Assembly: GCF_022965805.1 (NCBI RefSeq)
Contig: NC_133101.1
Location: forward strand, 17,889,054-17,953,053
Source of the DNA: Primulina eburnea
Taxonomy: Eukaryota; Streptophyta; Magnoliopsida; Lamiales; Gesneriaceae
DNA length: 64,000 bases
Reading direction: 5' to 3'
The notes under the pieces were generated by a model. It was not told the DNA's origin. It saw nothing but the letters and a program-made list of their open reading frames with translations, and did no database searches. A program made the position numbers and the translations under genes. The stretch's first letter is position 1; each line of letters starts with the position of its first letter. This document shows positions 33,461 through 44,994 of this stretch, one piece after another.

Positions 33461-34835
33461 TATGAACCGAAGAAGAGCCGTCCACAACCCAACAAACAAA
33501 GGCCTTGGCAGCGGCTACAGTGACTCTTCCAATCGAAGAGTCCACAAGTAAGAAATTGGCTGAGCAACTAAGCAATGAAGCCATGTCTCTGTTTGTTAAA
33601 AAATTTGGTAAATTTATGCGCAAAAATCAATCTCAAATTAATAAACCTTATTTTAAAAAGGACCATACTGAGGATGGTCAAGGTTGTTTTAACTGTGGAA
33701 AGAAGGGACACTTTATTGCAGAATGCAATAAGCCGAAGAAGGATGAAAAGAACAGGAGAATAGAAGACGGTTCAAAAACGACAAATTCATCAAGAAAAAG
33801 AATCAGAGAGTTCTAGTTGCAGAAGAAGACAAAGGCAAGTGGGCTGAAACAGAGTCAGAAAAGTTTTCTTCTGAGGAATCTTCGAGTGAAAGTGAAGACG
33901 AAAAAGTCGAGTGTCTTATGGCCAAGGAAGACCAAGAAGCCACTGATGAAATGGTATTTGATTTTAATTCTGAAGAATTTACACGAGAAGATCTTGTTAC
34001 AGCACTTCATGATATGGTAAATGAGTTCAAAGGACTATCTATGAAATTCAATGAAGCTGATGCAGAAAAGAAAGACTTGAAAAACAAATTAACTCTCTCT
34101 AGCTGTTCGCAGCACAAAGAGGTTGAAAGTTTGAAATTCAAGCTAAGTCTGATAGCAGCTGAGAATGATGATTTACGAAGAGTGTTCCATGCTACATTAA
34201 AAGAAAACAAAAGGTTACTTAGTACCATCAACATGTGGAACAAGTCCTATGCTTCTCTTGATAGGAGCATGAAATGCAGAAACCAGCCGGAGACAGAACT
34301 GGGCTGGGTTACGGCATAAATGATTGCAATATCTCAGAAGCTTCAACTCAACCGTTGCTAGAAAAAGACAGTTTAAGATCAATTAAATTTGTCAGATCTA
34401 GCACGGTATATGAACATGATGAGCCTAAAGTTCAAGGTATTAAAATATAAATCTTGAGAATAATGGGAGGCGATGTTGTTTGGGTTATGTTCAGAGTGAT
34501 AAATCCAAACAATATTGGCGCAAACCCAGGCCAAATCCAACCGGATACGAAGGGTCAACTCGATATCACTCAAGAAACAGACCTAACAATTACTACAATT
34601 GCCGACCGGTTCAAAAGAGGTATAGATTGAATGACGGTAATCAAAGGCCTAAACAACATATACTGCATTCTTCACCAGAACATGTTTTCAATCATGATCA
34701 CCCTGGAACACATCACAAAAAATCCGCAAGGATAATTCAAGTGTGGATTCCTAAGGGTCAAATTAACCATGGACCCAAATAAAAAGGGGTACCTTTTATT
34801 TTCAGGAACTAAAGAAGAAAAACTTAGAAAAGTCA
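33461..34835 (+). pseudogene. gag: Element D gag, C-terminal part, and gag-pol joint
   Basis: Gag resumes as YEPKKSRPQP, changes frame near 33490, then shows the CCHC knuckle CFNCGKKGHFIAEC (about 33685-33726). A Lys/Glu-rich section follows, then a coiled-coil-like stretch (33918-34319; EFKGLSMKFNEADAEKKDLKNKL). Another frame change ends that ORF at 34319. From 34320 to 34835 the sequence is degraded gag tail leading to protease, with stops in all frames. It is decayed and not expected to give Gag. Confidence 0.82.
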
Positions 34836-37800
34836 TCATGGTTCTTAGACAGCGGATGCTCAAGACATATGACAGGAAATAAAGATCTCTTGTCAGAAGT
34901 TGTAAATCTCAAAGGACTAACAATCACTTTTGGTGACAACTCTAAAGGTAAAGCTATGGGTAAGGATAAGATTACTAATGGCAAAATAATCATCAAGGAT
35001 GTTCTTCTAGTAGAAAATTTATGTTACAATCTGATCAGTATTAGGCAACTTTGTGATAATGGGTACACGGTTGAATTTCATAAAGAAAAATGCATGGTTA
35101 AAACTAATGCAGGTTCTACTGTGTTGACTGGTTACCGAAGTCAAAACACATATAGAGTAGAATGGAATGATCAATATCTAAATGCATCTACTTGTTTCGT
35201 TGCTCTAAATGGAAATAAAAATTGGCTATGGCATAAAAGGCTAAATCATCTAAATTTCAAATCCATTGCTACCATCAGTAAGCTTAAGCTAGTATCTGGA
35301 CTGCCTAACGTTGATTTTGCTAAAGATAAAGTATGCAATGCTTGTCAGTTTGGAAAACAGGTTCGATCATCTTTCAAAAGCAAAGGAAGAAACTCTTCAA
35401 CTAGATGTCTAGACCTTCTTCACATGGATCTATTTGGACCAATCCCGGTGATGAGCTTAGGGGGAAAGAAATACACTCTGGTCGTTATTGATGACTATTC
35501 TAGATTTACATGGGTACTATTCCTTGGCTCCAAAGATCAAACTGCCGACCATCTAATCAAGCTGCTCAAGAGACTTCACAATGAGAAAAGGGAAAACATC
35601 AACAGAATCAGAAGTGATAGAGGAAATGAATTTCTGAACAAATATCTAGCATCCTACCTTGAAGATCGTGGGATTAAACACGAGTTATCAGCTGCAAGAT
35701 CGCCCCAACAAAATGGAGCAGCAGAAAGAAGAAACCGCACACTGAAAGAAGCAGCTAGAACCAAGCTGGCTGAATCTGGTATCTCACAAAGATTTTGGGC
35801 TGAAGCCATCAACACAGCCTGTTATACTCAGAATCGATCTATGATTAATAAAAATCATGAAAATACTCCATATTAAATATGGACCGGCAAAGTGCCAGAA
35901 GTGGGGTATTTTCGCATCTTTGGCTGTAAGTGTTTTATTCACATTAATGGCAAAATACATCTCACTGAATTTGATGTAAAGGCTGAAAACGGCATCTTTC
36001 TGGGATACTCAGCAGTAAGTAAAGCATACAGAGTCTATAATCAAAAATCTCTCACTGTCGAAGAATCCATACATGTTGTATTTGATGAATCATCAATATG
36101 TCATGACAATAGCAATAGCAACATGCATGATCTGATAAATAATTTTGAAGCTGCTAACCTTGAAGCTAGCAATGATGATGATGAAATAGACATACGAAGA
36201 ACAGGTGAAACAATTTCTAAAGAAAATCCAACCGGTCAAGAAAACTGTCAACAAACGAATGATCCAGAGAACAACTATCAACCGCAGAACACACCACTGG
36301 CAGAAGAGGCAACAGAACAAGAAAATGACATCATTCAACCAACCGAGGAAGATCAATATGGACCATGTCTCCGGTGGAAAAAGGATTACCCACTCGAGCT
36401 GGTCATTGGTAACCCTACTGCTCCTCTTAGAACTAGAAATCAAATGATAAGTGAATTTATGCAGGCTGCTTTCGTTTCTCAAATTGAACCTAAGAAAATT
36501 GATGATGCTCTTCTAGATACAAATTGGATAGAAGCCATGCAAGAAGAACTTAATCAGTTTGAAAGAAACAGAGTATGGCACTTAGTATCTCGACCTAATG
36601 ATGCTAATATAATCGGAACTAGATGGGTTTATAGAAACAAAATGAATGAAAGCGGTTTAATCATAAGAAATAAAGCTCGTCTAGTGGCTCACGGATATAG
36701 ACAGGAGGAAAGAATAGACTTTGATGAATCTTTTGCCCCTGTTGCTAGATTAGAAGCCATAAGAATATTTCTAGCATTTGCAGCTTTTAAGGACTTCAAA
36801 GTATATCAAATGGATGTTAAATCTGCCTTTCTGAATGGTCTATTAAATGAGAAAGTTTTTTTTAGAACAACCACCCGGTTTTGTTAACCATATCTTTCCT
36901 AATTATGTTTACAAATTAGACAAAGCATTATACGGACTAAAACAAGCCCCAAGAGAATGGTATGATACTCTAACCAAATTTCTGCTCGATCATGGATTTT
37001 CTATTGGTACAATCGATAAAACACTATTTACATTCTCCAAGAATGATCATTTACTTTTTGTTCAGATATATGCAGATGATATTATCTTTGGATCAACTAA
37101 TACTAAGCTGTGTGAAAGATTTTCTAAGATAATGCAGGAACAATTTGAAATGATCATGATGGGCGAATTAAACTACTTTTTAGGACTGCAAGTCAAGCAG
37201 TCTGAAAATGGTATCTTCATTAATCAAGCTAAATATACTCGAGATATGTTAAAGAAATTCGGCATGGAAAATTGTTCTCCTGCCAGCACTCCTATGAGTT
37301 CATCAATCAAATTGGATAAAGACGAAGGGGGAATTTCAGTAGATACAAAAATGTACAGAGGACTAATTGGGTCCTTACTATATCTAACCGCAAGTCGACC
37401 GGACATTATGTTTGCTGTATGCCTATGTGCACGGTTTCAAGCTAATCCCATGCAATCTCACTTTATTGCTTCCAAACGCATACTCAATTATTTGAAAGGA
37501 ACCGCAAATGTGGGTCTTTGGTATCCCAAAGATTCAAGTTTTAATCTTGTAGGTTACTCAGATGCAGATTATGCAGGATGCAAAATTGATCGAAAAAGCA
37601 CAAGCGGTTCTTTCCAATTTCTAGGGGAAAGACTTATTTCATGGGCCAGCAAGAAGCAAACGTCTATCGCCACATCAACCGCTGAAGCAGAATATTTAGC
37701 AGCTGGAAGTTGTTGTGCTCAAATGTTATGGATTCAGCAACAATTAAAAGATTATGGAATCCAAGCTGCTGAATCTCCCATATTTTGCGACAACACAAGT

Positions 37801-38013
37801 GCAATAGCTATAACATACAACCCTGTCATGCACTCTCGGACAAAACATATCGATATCCGACACCATTTCATTCGAGAGCATGTGATGAAGAAAGAAATAC
37901 GGCTTGAATATGTTCATATTGATCAACAGACAGCCGATATTTTTACAAAACCATTACCCGAGGCTAAGTTCTCCCATTTTCGCAATATGCTTGGTTTGAT
38001 TGACTTATCATGA
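34836..38013 (+). pseudogene. pol: Element D pol (PR-INT-RT-RH, one stop and one frameshift)
   Basis: Protease motif [14 protein letters not shown] (DSG 34848-34856). Integrase zinc motif HKRLNHLN...CNACQFGK (about 35230-35360). DDE core with LHMDLFGP, IRSDRGNEF and SPQQNGAAERRNRT. TAA at 35874-35876 replaces the Glu of a PYEIW-type motif. RT shows [13 protein letters not shown]-run near 36856-36863 gives a frameshift. YADD is at 37069-37080. RNase H shows YSDADYAG and STAEAEY, ending at 38013. With two breaks only, D is younger than B but not functional. Copia order (integrase before RT) is clear. Confidence 0.93.
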
Positions 38014-38123
38014 TGTATTTATTATGCATGTTCAGGTTATGTTTGGAGAAAACAAAAGAATAAGACAAGCATCAGTAAGTAAAACAAAATAAACATTTTT
38101 AATTAGCAGGAGAGAGTAGTACA

Positions 38124-38528
38124 TCAACAAAGGCGGAGGCGGACACTCCTAATCTCCTTATCTACGTACAACCTCCAAAGGGCTAACCATCCAGTCATCC
38201 CTCCGACGGCAATACGTGAGAACTCCTCTGAGATGGCTACTTTTCTCATAGCTCTCTTCTCCTTAAGCAGCATAAGAAGATAAATACCGTCATCAGAAAA
38301 GACTCCGGCGTTATCAGCAACACCAAGCCGTCGCCTATATCTTTTTAATGCCGCCTTATCTCTGGAAGAAGAAGCTTCTCCGCCCTCAAGAGCGGACCGG
38401 AGCCTTTGAACTTTTGCCCAAATGGCCAGCGGCTTCTTATGCACTCTATCCATGATAGTCTTCTTCCTTGAAGCCACTGCATCTTTCATAAACTCCTCAG
38501 CCAAGTCTGGACTACCATCCCTATCCAT
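38124..38528 (-). CDS. Antisense ORF in element D, 134 residues, unknown function
   Basis: ATG 38526-38528 on the minus strand gives a basic, Arg/Lys-rich 134-residue protein (MDRDGSPDLAEEF...). I recognise no family. Support: uninterrupted ORF opposite to the element; a TATA box 40-50 nt upstream (38568-38575); head-to-head placement with the sense ORF starting at 39048. Additional and antisense ORFs after pol are known in several plant LTR retrotransposons, some with regulatory roles. Here this is an inference from position only. It could also be a chance ORF. Confidence 0.5.
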   Translation of the reverse strand: MDRDGSPDLAEEFMKDAVASRKKTIMDRVHKKPLAIWAKVQRLRSALEGGEASSSRDKAALKRYRRRLGVADNAGVFSDDGIYLLMLLKEKRAMRKVAISEEFSRIAVGGMTGWLALWRLYVDKEIRSVRLRLC

Positions 38529-39047
38529 ATTTCTAATCTTGAGTGTATTGTTAATATTTCAGCTGGTCTTTATAGATGAAAATCAAGCGTCAAGGGATTT
38601 TGTCATCATAACTGCGGTGGGAAATGTGAAGAGTTTTATTATACGCAACTGACGGTTCACTTTCACTCATGCACGTGTTTAGGGGGAACATGGTTAAGAA
38701 TGATTATCATTTTCTTTAACCAGTTCCACCTAATAATATCAATGATCCGGTTCATATTTTGTGGACATAATTAATCCACGTCATTTTCGTAAAACACACC
38801 CAAAATTTTTACTACCCCTATATGAAGTGATGGTTATCTCCTTGAAATTTGAAAAACACTCATTTGCCGCCGTCCAAAATTTCAAATTGTTTTTTAAAAT
38901 TCTCCACTAACAGTCCTCCACGTGGACCTGTTAGTACGTCCTTGAACCGGACATACATACCCTCACTCACCTCATTGTTCTTCTTGCTACTTCATCGCAG
39001 CTCACTATACAGGAACCAGTTTACCGAATCTTTTCAAGAATCATCAA
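38529..39047. promoter_or_regulatory. Divergent intergenic region in element D
   Basis: 519 bp between the antisense and sense ORF starts. It holds the minus-strand TATA box CTATAAAG (38568-38575), a purine tract (about 38680), and a CCACGTGG G-box core near 38908-38915, with a CT-rich leader before ATG 39048. The plus-strand TATA is unclear. The layout looks like a bidirectional promoter. This is an inference. Confidence 0.45.
38568..38575 (-). promoter_or_regulatory. TATA box of the antisense ORF
   Basis: The minus strand reads CTATAAAG within CATCTATAAAGACC, 40-47 nt before the ATG at 38528. That is normal plant spacing for a TATA box and short leader. Confidence 0.5.
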
Positions 39048-41802
39048 ATGGCTGCCTCCATTTCACAGAATACAGTGGCTATCAACTTTCCATCTGTCTT
39101 CTCTATGCCCAACAAACCAATGAAGGCCATGTTTCGTACAATTGAAGAATCTGGGCTTTGAACTTTTCTGGGCTGTCGATACTCATACTCCAACATATTA
39201 CTGAAAGAGTTCTTTGAAACTACTCACATGCAAAATGGGGAAATTTTTTGTTATGTTCAGAACCAACACTTTACTTTCACCCAGAAAGTGTTTGCTGAAT
39301 TTTTCAAGTTACCTACGGCTGGTGTCACTGACTTCTCTACTCTACCAGATGGTAATACTGATATATGGCGTCAATCCTTCTCACTTACTGCCTCTCCTAT
39401 CTCTCACCCAACATGCCAGAAGCGAGATCTAAAGATCGAATATCGATTGTTGGCTGATATTGTGGCTAAAGGAATTCTTGCTAAAGCTGGTGCTTATGAT
39501 AAAATCACTCTGGAAAAATTCGTTGTAATGGCAACCATCTCCTCTAAACTAGGAATCAACTAGTCTGATATCCTCTTCAGCATTCTGGTGGCCATGGTGA
39601 AGAAAGACAACCAATCTCAAGGCTTTGCAGTTCCAATTTGCCACATGCTAATTTCTGCCAGTGCTCAACTAGTTGATATGATTGAAGTTGGTAAGACCAA
39701 GCTGTTCTCATGGGTATCGGTTGACAAATTCATTTCGAAAAACAAACCTACGGATGAAGAATTCATCCCTGTCAAAACAGAAACCGGGGTTGAATTTGTG
39801 AAACAAAAGAAAGCGATTGCCTCCACTCCCAAGGAAACAAAAAGGAAGATGGTTCTGAAACCCACCCAGTTCTGACGAAGAAACTAAGGATGACATTCCG
39901 GTTTCGCAAAGGTTCAAAAAGAAACGAACCGCTACTTCCAAAGCAACGAAGATTAAGCTGATCAAGCATATTTCTGCACCACTTATTCCTGCACCTATCC
40001 CATCAGTCTCGGTTACCAAGTTAAAAGGTATTCAAATTACAGAAACAGATATCCAATCATCTTATTCAGGAGTTCCGATTATTCTCTCCTCAGACAAAGG
40101 CAAACAGGCTTTGAGTACCAATTCACCCCGAAACCATGCAGTTCATACGGCAATCGTTCTCACAAGTCAGCGTGTTTATGAAGCGATTGAGTCCAAAATC
40201 AAGAAGTTTGATAAATGGGTAAAATATCGCACTGCTGTCTCTTTTGATTCACTCCTCGAAACGGGGAAAATAAAGACTGCTGCAAAGCTGGAACGGTCCA
40301 TTTTGGAATGGGCAGAAACATCAGACATTCAAACCGCTCTTCAAAGACGCGATTTCATAGAAATTCAAATGAAAGAAAGCACTCTTCGAATCATCATACA
40401 GTTAAAAAGGAGAAATTTTGATCCATCTAGTCCTACAGCTCAAGATGACTCTGCTGTCATATCTCAACTTGAAATGGACGCTCTGTCTCTTGCTGCGTCA
40501 GTCGCTCTCATGCGTGATACGCTCAATCTTCCAGCTAGTGCAGAACAGAGTAAGTTTGACTCTTTGATGGATATTCATGACGACTTCAGCACAGAACCAG
40601 TTCCACCAATTGCCCTTCACAAGGCTTCTTCGTCACAACCTTGCACTAGTTCCAAACTCACTTCACCAGACATTACGTCAACAGCTCAGCTGGAGCTGAA
40701 TCTTATTCAGGACACTCAGCGGTCAGAACAACAGCTAGCCTCTCCCACTGGTCAAGATTTTTTATCTGGTACACATGATAAATCTGCATCACCCAAGGCT
40801 ATTGTTGAAACAAATCAACCAACTCATGAAGAAACGGTTCCCACACCCTCTGAAACACTTCTGAAAGAAGACTCTTCCTTTCCCGAACAACAATGCGGTC
40901 TAGATATCTCAGTTGTCCCAGTTGTTTCTTCACCACATTCTGATACTGGCATCCTTGCCTCACAGCCCTCTGTTGAGTCAAACAAAGCTTCAGCTCTTTT
41001 AGTCGATGAAGCAGAACAATTTCTATCTGACTTTGATGCTGCTCAACCATATCAGGAGCCGCTTGTATCTTCACAAGATCCTCTTCAGGCTGCTGCTCCG
41101 ATGGAATTTCAATCGCAGCCCTCATCTTCTCCGACAGACTTACAGAAAGCAGAGATACACATCTCCTCAAAGCCTTCCTCTACCAATGATCAAATCGACA
41201 AAACAGAGGAATCCAAGCTCATTGGGCCAGCATCTTTTGTATCACCTGACGACATTGATAAATTTATTGAGAGTATCACGGATGACCCTCTTGACATTGA
41301 CCCTTCGCCTTCATCTGCCAAAGCAACCTCATCTAAATTAGTTGCTTTCGAGGGCAAACTTCTTGCTGATCCCAAAGCACCTGAAGACGAAGACATTTTC
41401 GCAACTGAAGAAGAAGAAGTTGTCGAAGCAAACTTCCATCAGGATCTTTTGAGCCGACTTGTCAACATGGATCAGTCTATACTCGCTCTAAACCGCAAAC
41501 AATTTGATCTAAAAGAAGATCTACAGTCTATCAAAAGTACAATATCTAAGGATTTTGCTGCCATCACTTCAAAAGTCTCCAACAATCAGTCGATAAATGT
41601 CAATATGTGTCTTGGTCTTTCATCCCAAATCACTCGTATTGAACAAAGAATGGATGCCCAAGGTGCTCAACTAACAGAAATTATGGACTTTCTGGTAAAT
41701 GGTGATGTCAAAAAGGGAGAAAGAGAGCAAGAAAAGCATATTCAAAAGGAACTGGCCGCTCTAAAGAAAAAGGAAGCCAAAGGTTCAGAACTTAAGAAAT
41801 AG
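39048..41802 (+). pseudogene. Extra sense ORF at the env position of element D
   Basis: From ATG 39048 (MAASISQNTVAINFPS) one frame runs through a TGA (about 39159) and a TAG (about 39561). A one-base shift near 39866 leads to the frame that is open to TAA/TAG at 41802. Combined length is about 918 codons. The N-terminal half (FTFTQKVFAEFFKLPT, then KREIK-like segments) resembles the 'putative plant transposon protein' type domain often annotated in asterids. The middle is Ser/Pro/Asp-rich. The last about 130 residues look coiled-coil (LALNRKQFDLKEDLQSIKS). It occupies the SIRE env-like slot, but I see no clear signal peptide or fusion motif, so I do not call it env. Confidence 0.7.
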
Positions 41803-41833
41803 ATCAGAATTTTGGCTCAGTTTTATCATCACC

Positions 41834-41847
41834 AAAAAGGGGGAAAT
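41834..41847 (+). other. Element D polypurine tract
   Basis: AAAAAGGGGGAAAT lies directly before the 3' LTR. It primes plus-strand DNA synthesis and fixes the LTR start at 41848. Confidence 0.85.
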
Positions 41848-42991
41848 TGTTAAGAAATGAAATTTCAGGAATTTTGGTCTATGACAAATTGGAAATCAAC
41901 CGCGGCTGGAAATTCTCAACCGCTGATGTTCAACCGCTTATTCTTTATATTAGAGCAAGAGTGAACCGGTTCATTTAAGAGACTTACTAATTGCTAAACG
42001 ACATTCTCTGACCGGTTGTATGCATTCAAATCCTCGGAGTCAACGATCTCACATCAATTCCAAGGAAGATGTGCATTTATCTTTCCTTCCCAGAAAGGAA
42101 GTTCAGAGACAGTTTTCATGATCTCTTGCTATATGCACAGTAGCCTAAAGAAGTAAACCTCAAGTAAAGAGCTTCAAATTTATGATAAGCAAAAGGAAGA
42201 TTAAATGCGGACATTTATTGCTCATAAAGATGAAAGCGACTTATCTGATTCAGGAGCTCAGGTTTACGTTAACTGTACTTTCTGAACGTTAGATCTTTTA
42301 GCTATATCATCTGGGAGGAATGCAAGTTAAATACACGCAAGCTACACAACTCATACATTGATTGAAAAAGATTCTCAGCTTGCCTTCACAGAGATTTTTG
42401 AGCGCTTTCACAGTCTACATCTCTATCATCGCTCTTTTGCACGCAGATCCACAGACATATATTTGATATTTCAAGGATCTTTTCCTGCGACTAAAAACAA
42501 TCTACTGTTCTATCAATAACCTGTGGTTATTTGATCAAAGTTTGGAAGTCTGGTGAATTGAGGGTTCTTAAAATCCAGAAGTGTAAAGTGATCACTAGGA
42601 GTTCCAAAACAGGCAGAGAAATAAGTCCTGGTTGGATTGGGCTGTTACAAATATTTTGTAAATTCAAAGTCTTTTAGTGGAATCCTTCCTACCAAAGGAA
42701 GAAGGGGTGACGTAGGAGTATTCAATCTCCGAACATCCATAAAAACACTGTGTCTTTTACTTCTTGCAAACTTTTATCTATTATTCATATTATTGCTGTT
42801 TAGGTCATATAACCTCTAGAAATATCTGTCAAAAAATTTGAACTGTTTTCCGCACACTTCAGTAGTTCACCTTTTTCGACCGTTTGAGAAAGGATTTTTC
42901 GAACCGTCTGAAAACGGTTGAAAACAAATTTTAAATAAGAAAATTTGAAAGAGTTCATTCACCCCCTCTAAACCCTTTCCCGATCCTAACA
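41848..42991 (+). repeat. Element D 3' LTR
   Basis: 1144 bp, about 98-99 percent alike to 10922-12078 by eye. The main length change is the short C-run (five C) near 42962. It ends CCTAACA followed by TSD GGGAG. Confidence 0.93.
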
Positions 42992-42996
42992 GGGAG

Positions 42997-43753
42997 CCCC
43001 GACGATCGTATTTCTATTCGATAATGATAGGCCAAGGCTCAGTTGACCGGTGAGAGTGTTGCTAATGTCCCCTCCGCCCAGTACTGTGGTTACACGTAGA
43101 TGGATCCATCGTCATGTCATGTCATGTTGAGGAAAGTCACAATTAACGATCTGAATTCAACAAAGGATAAAGGAAAATGTTTATGATCATGTTAAAGGAT
43201 TTTATGTCATGTTGAGGAAAATGTTAAAGTTTATGCATATCATGAAAAGTTATTTTTACTTAAAAGTATTTTCACTGTTGCATGTGATTTTATTATGTAT
43301 TACTCGTTATTAAAGATTATGGTGTGTTGAGTCTTTAGACTCGCTAGGTATGATGGATGCAGGTGGTATTGATGGGGTTCTTGACGGATGATACTACCGG
43401 ACTGAAGGTGCACACAACCCGAGGACCGGCGCGTCATTTTCCGCATTATGCTTTATTTATTTAAGTTAAAGATTTTAAAACTATTTATTTATGCTTTTGA
43501 GAGGTTTTTGAAAGGTTTAGTGTGGGCTTTACTTTTCAATCTTACTGCTTGTTAGGTTTGGAAAAACAGTAGACGTTTTTGCTTTTTGGCTATTTCATTC
43601 GAATTTTTAATACTAGTCAATTGAGGTGTTATTTTAAAGAGGGGAAAATATTTTAATATTTTCATGTGTTAGTTGAGAGAACCGAAATTTAAAAAAAAAA
43701 TAAAAAAAAAATTTCCTAGTACTTTTAAAGCAATAAAAAGGGCAGACGTTTCA
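42997..43753 (+). repeat. Element C 5' LTR, second part
   Basis: It continues the LTR from 10921 after D and its TSD copy (42992-42996), matching the 3' LTR from about 47595 to 48345. It contains the TGTTGAGTCTTTAGACTCGCTAG segment shared with LTRs of B, G and H, and ends GACGTTTCA before the primer-binding site. Confidence 0.9.
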
Positions 43754-44994
43754 GTTGGTATCAGAGCAATGTTTCTGTAACGAGTTGTGCCAATGTCAGC
43801 GCCGGGAAGATCAGTCATCAAGCCTCAAATTTGTAAGTTTACATGCTTTATATGATTTTATGATGTTACCTGCTTAATTATTTGAATTAAATGTTTATGT
43901 ATCATGTTTAGTAGCTTCATGATAATATAAGTTTTATATGTTGTAGAATTTTTATACGTGATACGATATGAAATAAGAAATTATTTGATTTTAACGCATG
44001 TTGGTTTTGTGGTGGAAATGGACGATGTTGATTTTTGGATTTTAGTATTGACGTTCTAATTTTTGGGCTATAAGTTAAGCGTGAATATTATAAATGCCTT
44101 TGGGAATCGTAGATTTTCTAAGAAAATATTTATGATTCATGGTTACTAGTCGAATTAATTTATGGGAATTAGACGTAAGGAATAATTATTCGAGGATTAC
44201 AACGACTTTGTGAAAAGAAAATAGATAAATTGGGATTTTAAATTGATGAAAAGTAAGATTGGTTATAGAAATTTATTTTTTGGTAAATAAGTGTAAGTTT
44301 ATTGAACTTATGTCATGGGAAAACTGTAGAAAAAAAAATTAAGAATACCGAGAATTTATGGATTAACTGTAGGACTTTTGAAATTAAGGACCAATTAAGA
44401 TAATTTTTGAGGAAATTAAGAATTAATTTTGTGAATATTAAGGATTTGGGAACTAATTTAGCAATAAGCGATAATTTGATGGTTTAAATAATAAAAATTT
44501 TGAGGATTTAGACTTTTAAGAATATTTTGAACATAAGGATATCTTGGGTTATAATGTTATAAGAAATTTTAATCAAGGATTTTTAAGAATGAATCGATAA
44601 TAGGCTTGAAAATCTAAGCGTTAGCGGATGCGTTTGGGATTTTAAGATTGAAATTGGATAAGTCGATGAACATTTTGGTATAAATTAAGAAAAGTAATAT
44701 ATGATATGTACGTTCGTCCATATTTTTATATTGGGAATTTTAAGAAAAGTTGAAATTCGAGGTTATAGTAATATAGCATTAAGTAATTATGGTCTTTTTA
44801 ATTTGTGATTTGAAAATAAGGATTTAGAAAGAATATTAATTGGGATCAAGCACGTAAAGACATCTTAGAACTTAAGTTTTATTAGAGTAGCGTAGTGGAA
44901 GCGTGGATTTTGGGATTCTAGAACTGAATCTAAACTTTCGGTTATTAAGAATAAACGAATTTCGAGGACGAAATTCAATTTAAGAGGGGAAGAT
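43754..44994 (+). other. Element C internal region, non-coding
   Basis: 1241 bp. The primer-binding site TGGTATCAGAGC is at 43756-43767. A leader reaches a strong splice-donor-like GTAAGTTT at 43833, as in elements B and G. About 1.1 kb of AT-rich, stop-filled DNA follows with no gag or pol motif. At 44957-44976 an 8-bp-arm hairpin precedes a purine tract (about 44981-44994). A short ATG frame at 43793 runs only to the donor. The interior looks like a Tekay element with its coding part lost. Confidence 0.8.
44957..44976 (+). other. Hairpin before the element C polypurine tract
   Basis: GAATTTCG and CGAAATTC pair around the loop AGGA. It is equivalent to hairpins at 60100-60117 (G) and 26214-26231 (F). 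Confidence 0.7.

Larger units (their letters stand above)
10922..42991 (+). mobile_element. Element D: Ty1/copia, SIRE-like, with extra ORFs (TSD GGGAG)
   Basis: TGTTAAGAAATG at 10922 and CCTAACA at 42991 bound the element. GGGAG at 10917-10921 and 42992-42996 is the TSD. Its own sequence, without E, is LTR, primer-binding site, gag, pol (PR-INT-RT-RH), a 3.8-kb 3' region with an antisense and a sense ORF, polypurine tract and LTR. The copia pol order and long 3' region fit the SIRE/Maximus lineage. The LTRs differ at roughly 15-20 positions by eye, plus a poly-C length change. Confidence 0.88.

Noticed and set aside
43793..43832. Start of a gag gene in element C (MSAPGRSVIKPQ)
   Set aside because: The frame ends within a few codons of a splice-donor-like site and nothing gag-like follows. 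The equivalent part of G is untranslated leader.
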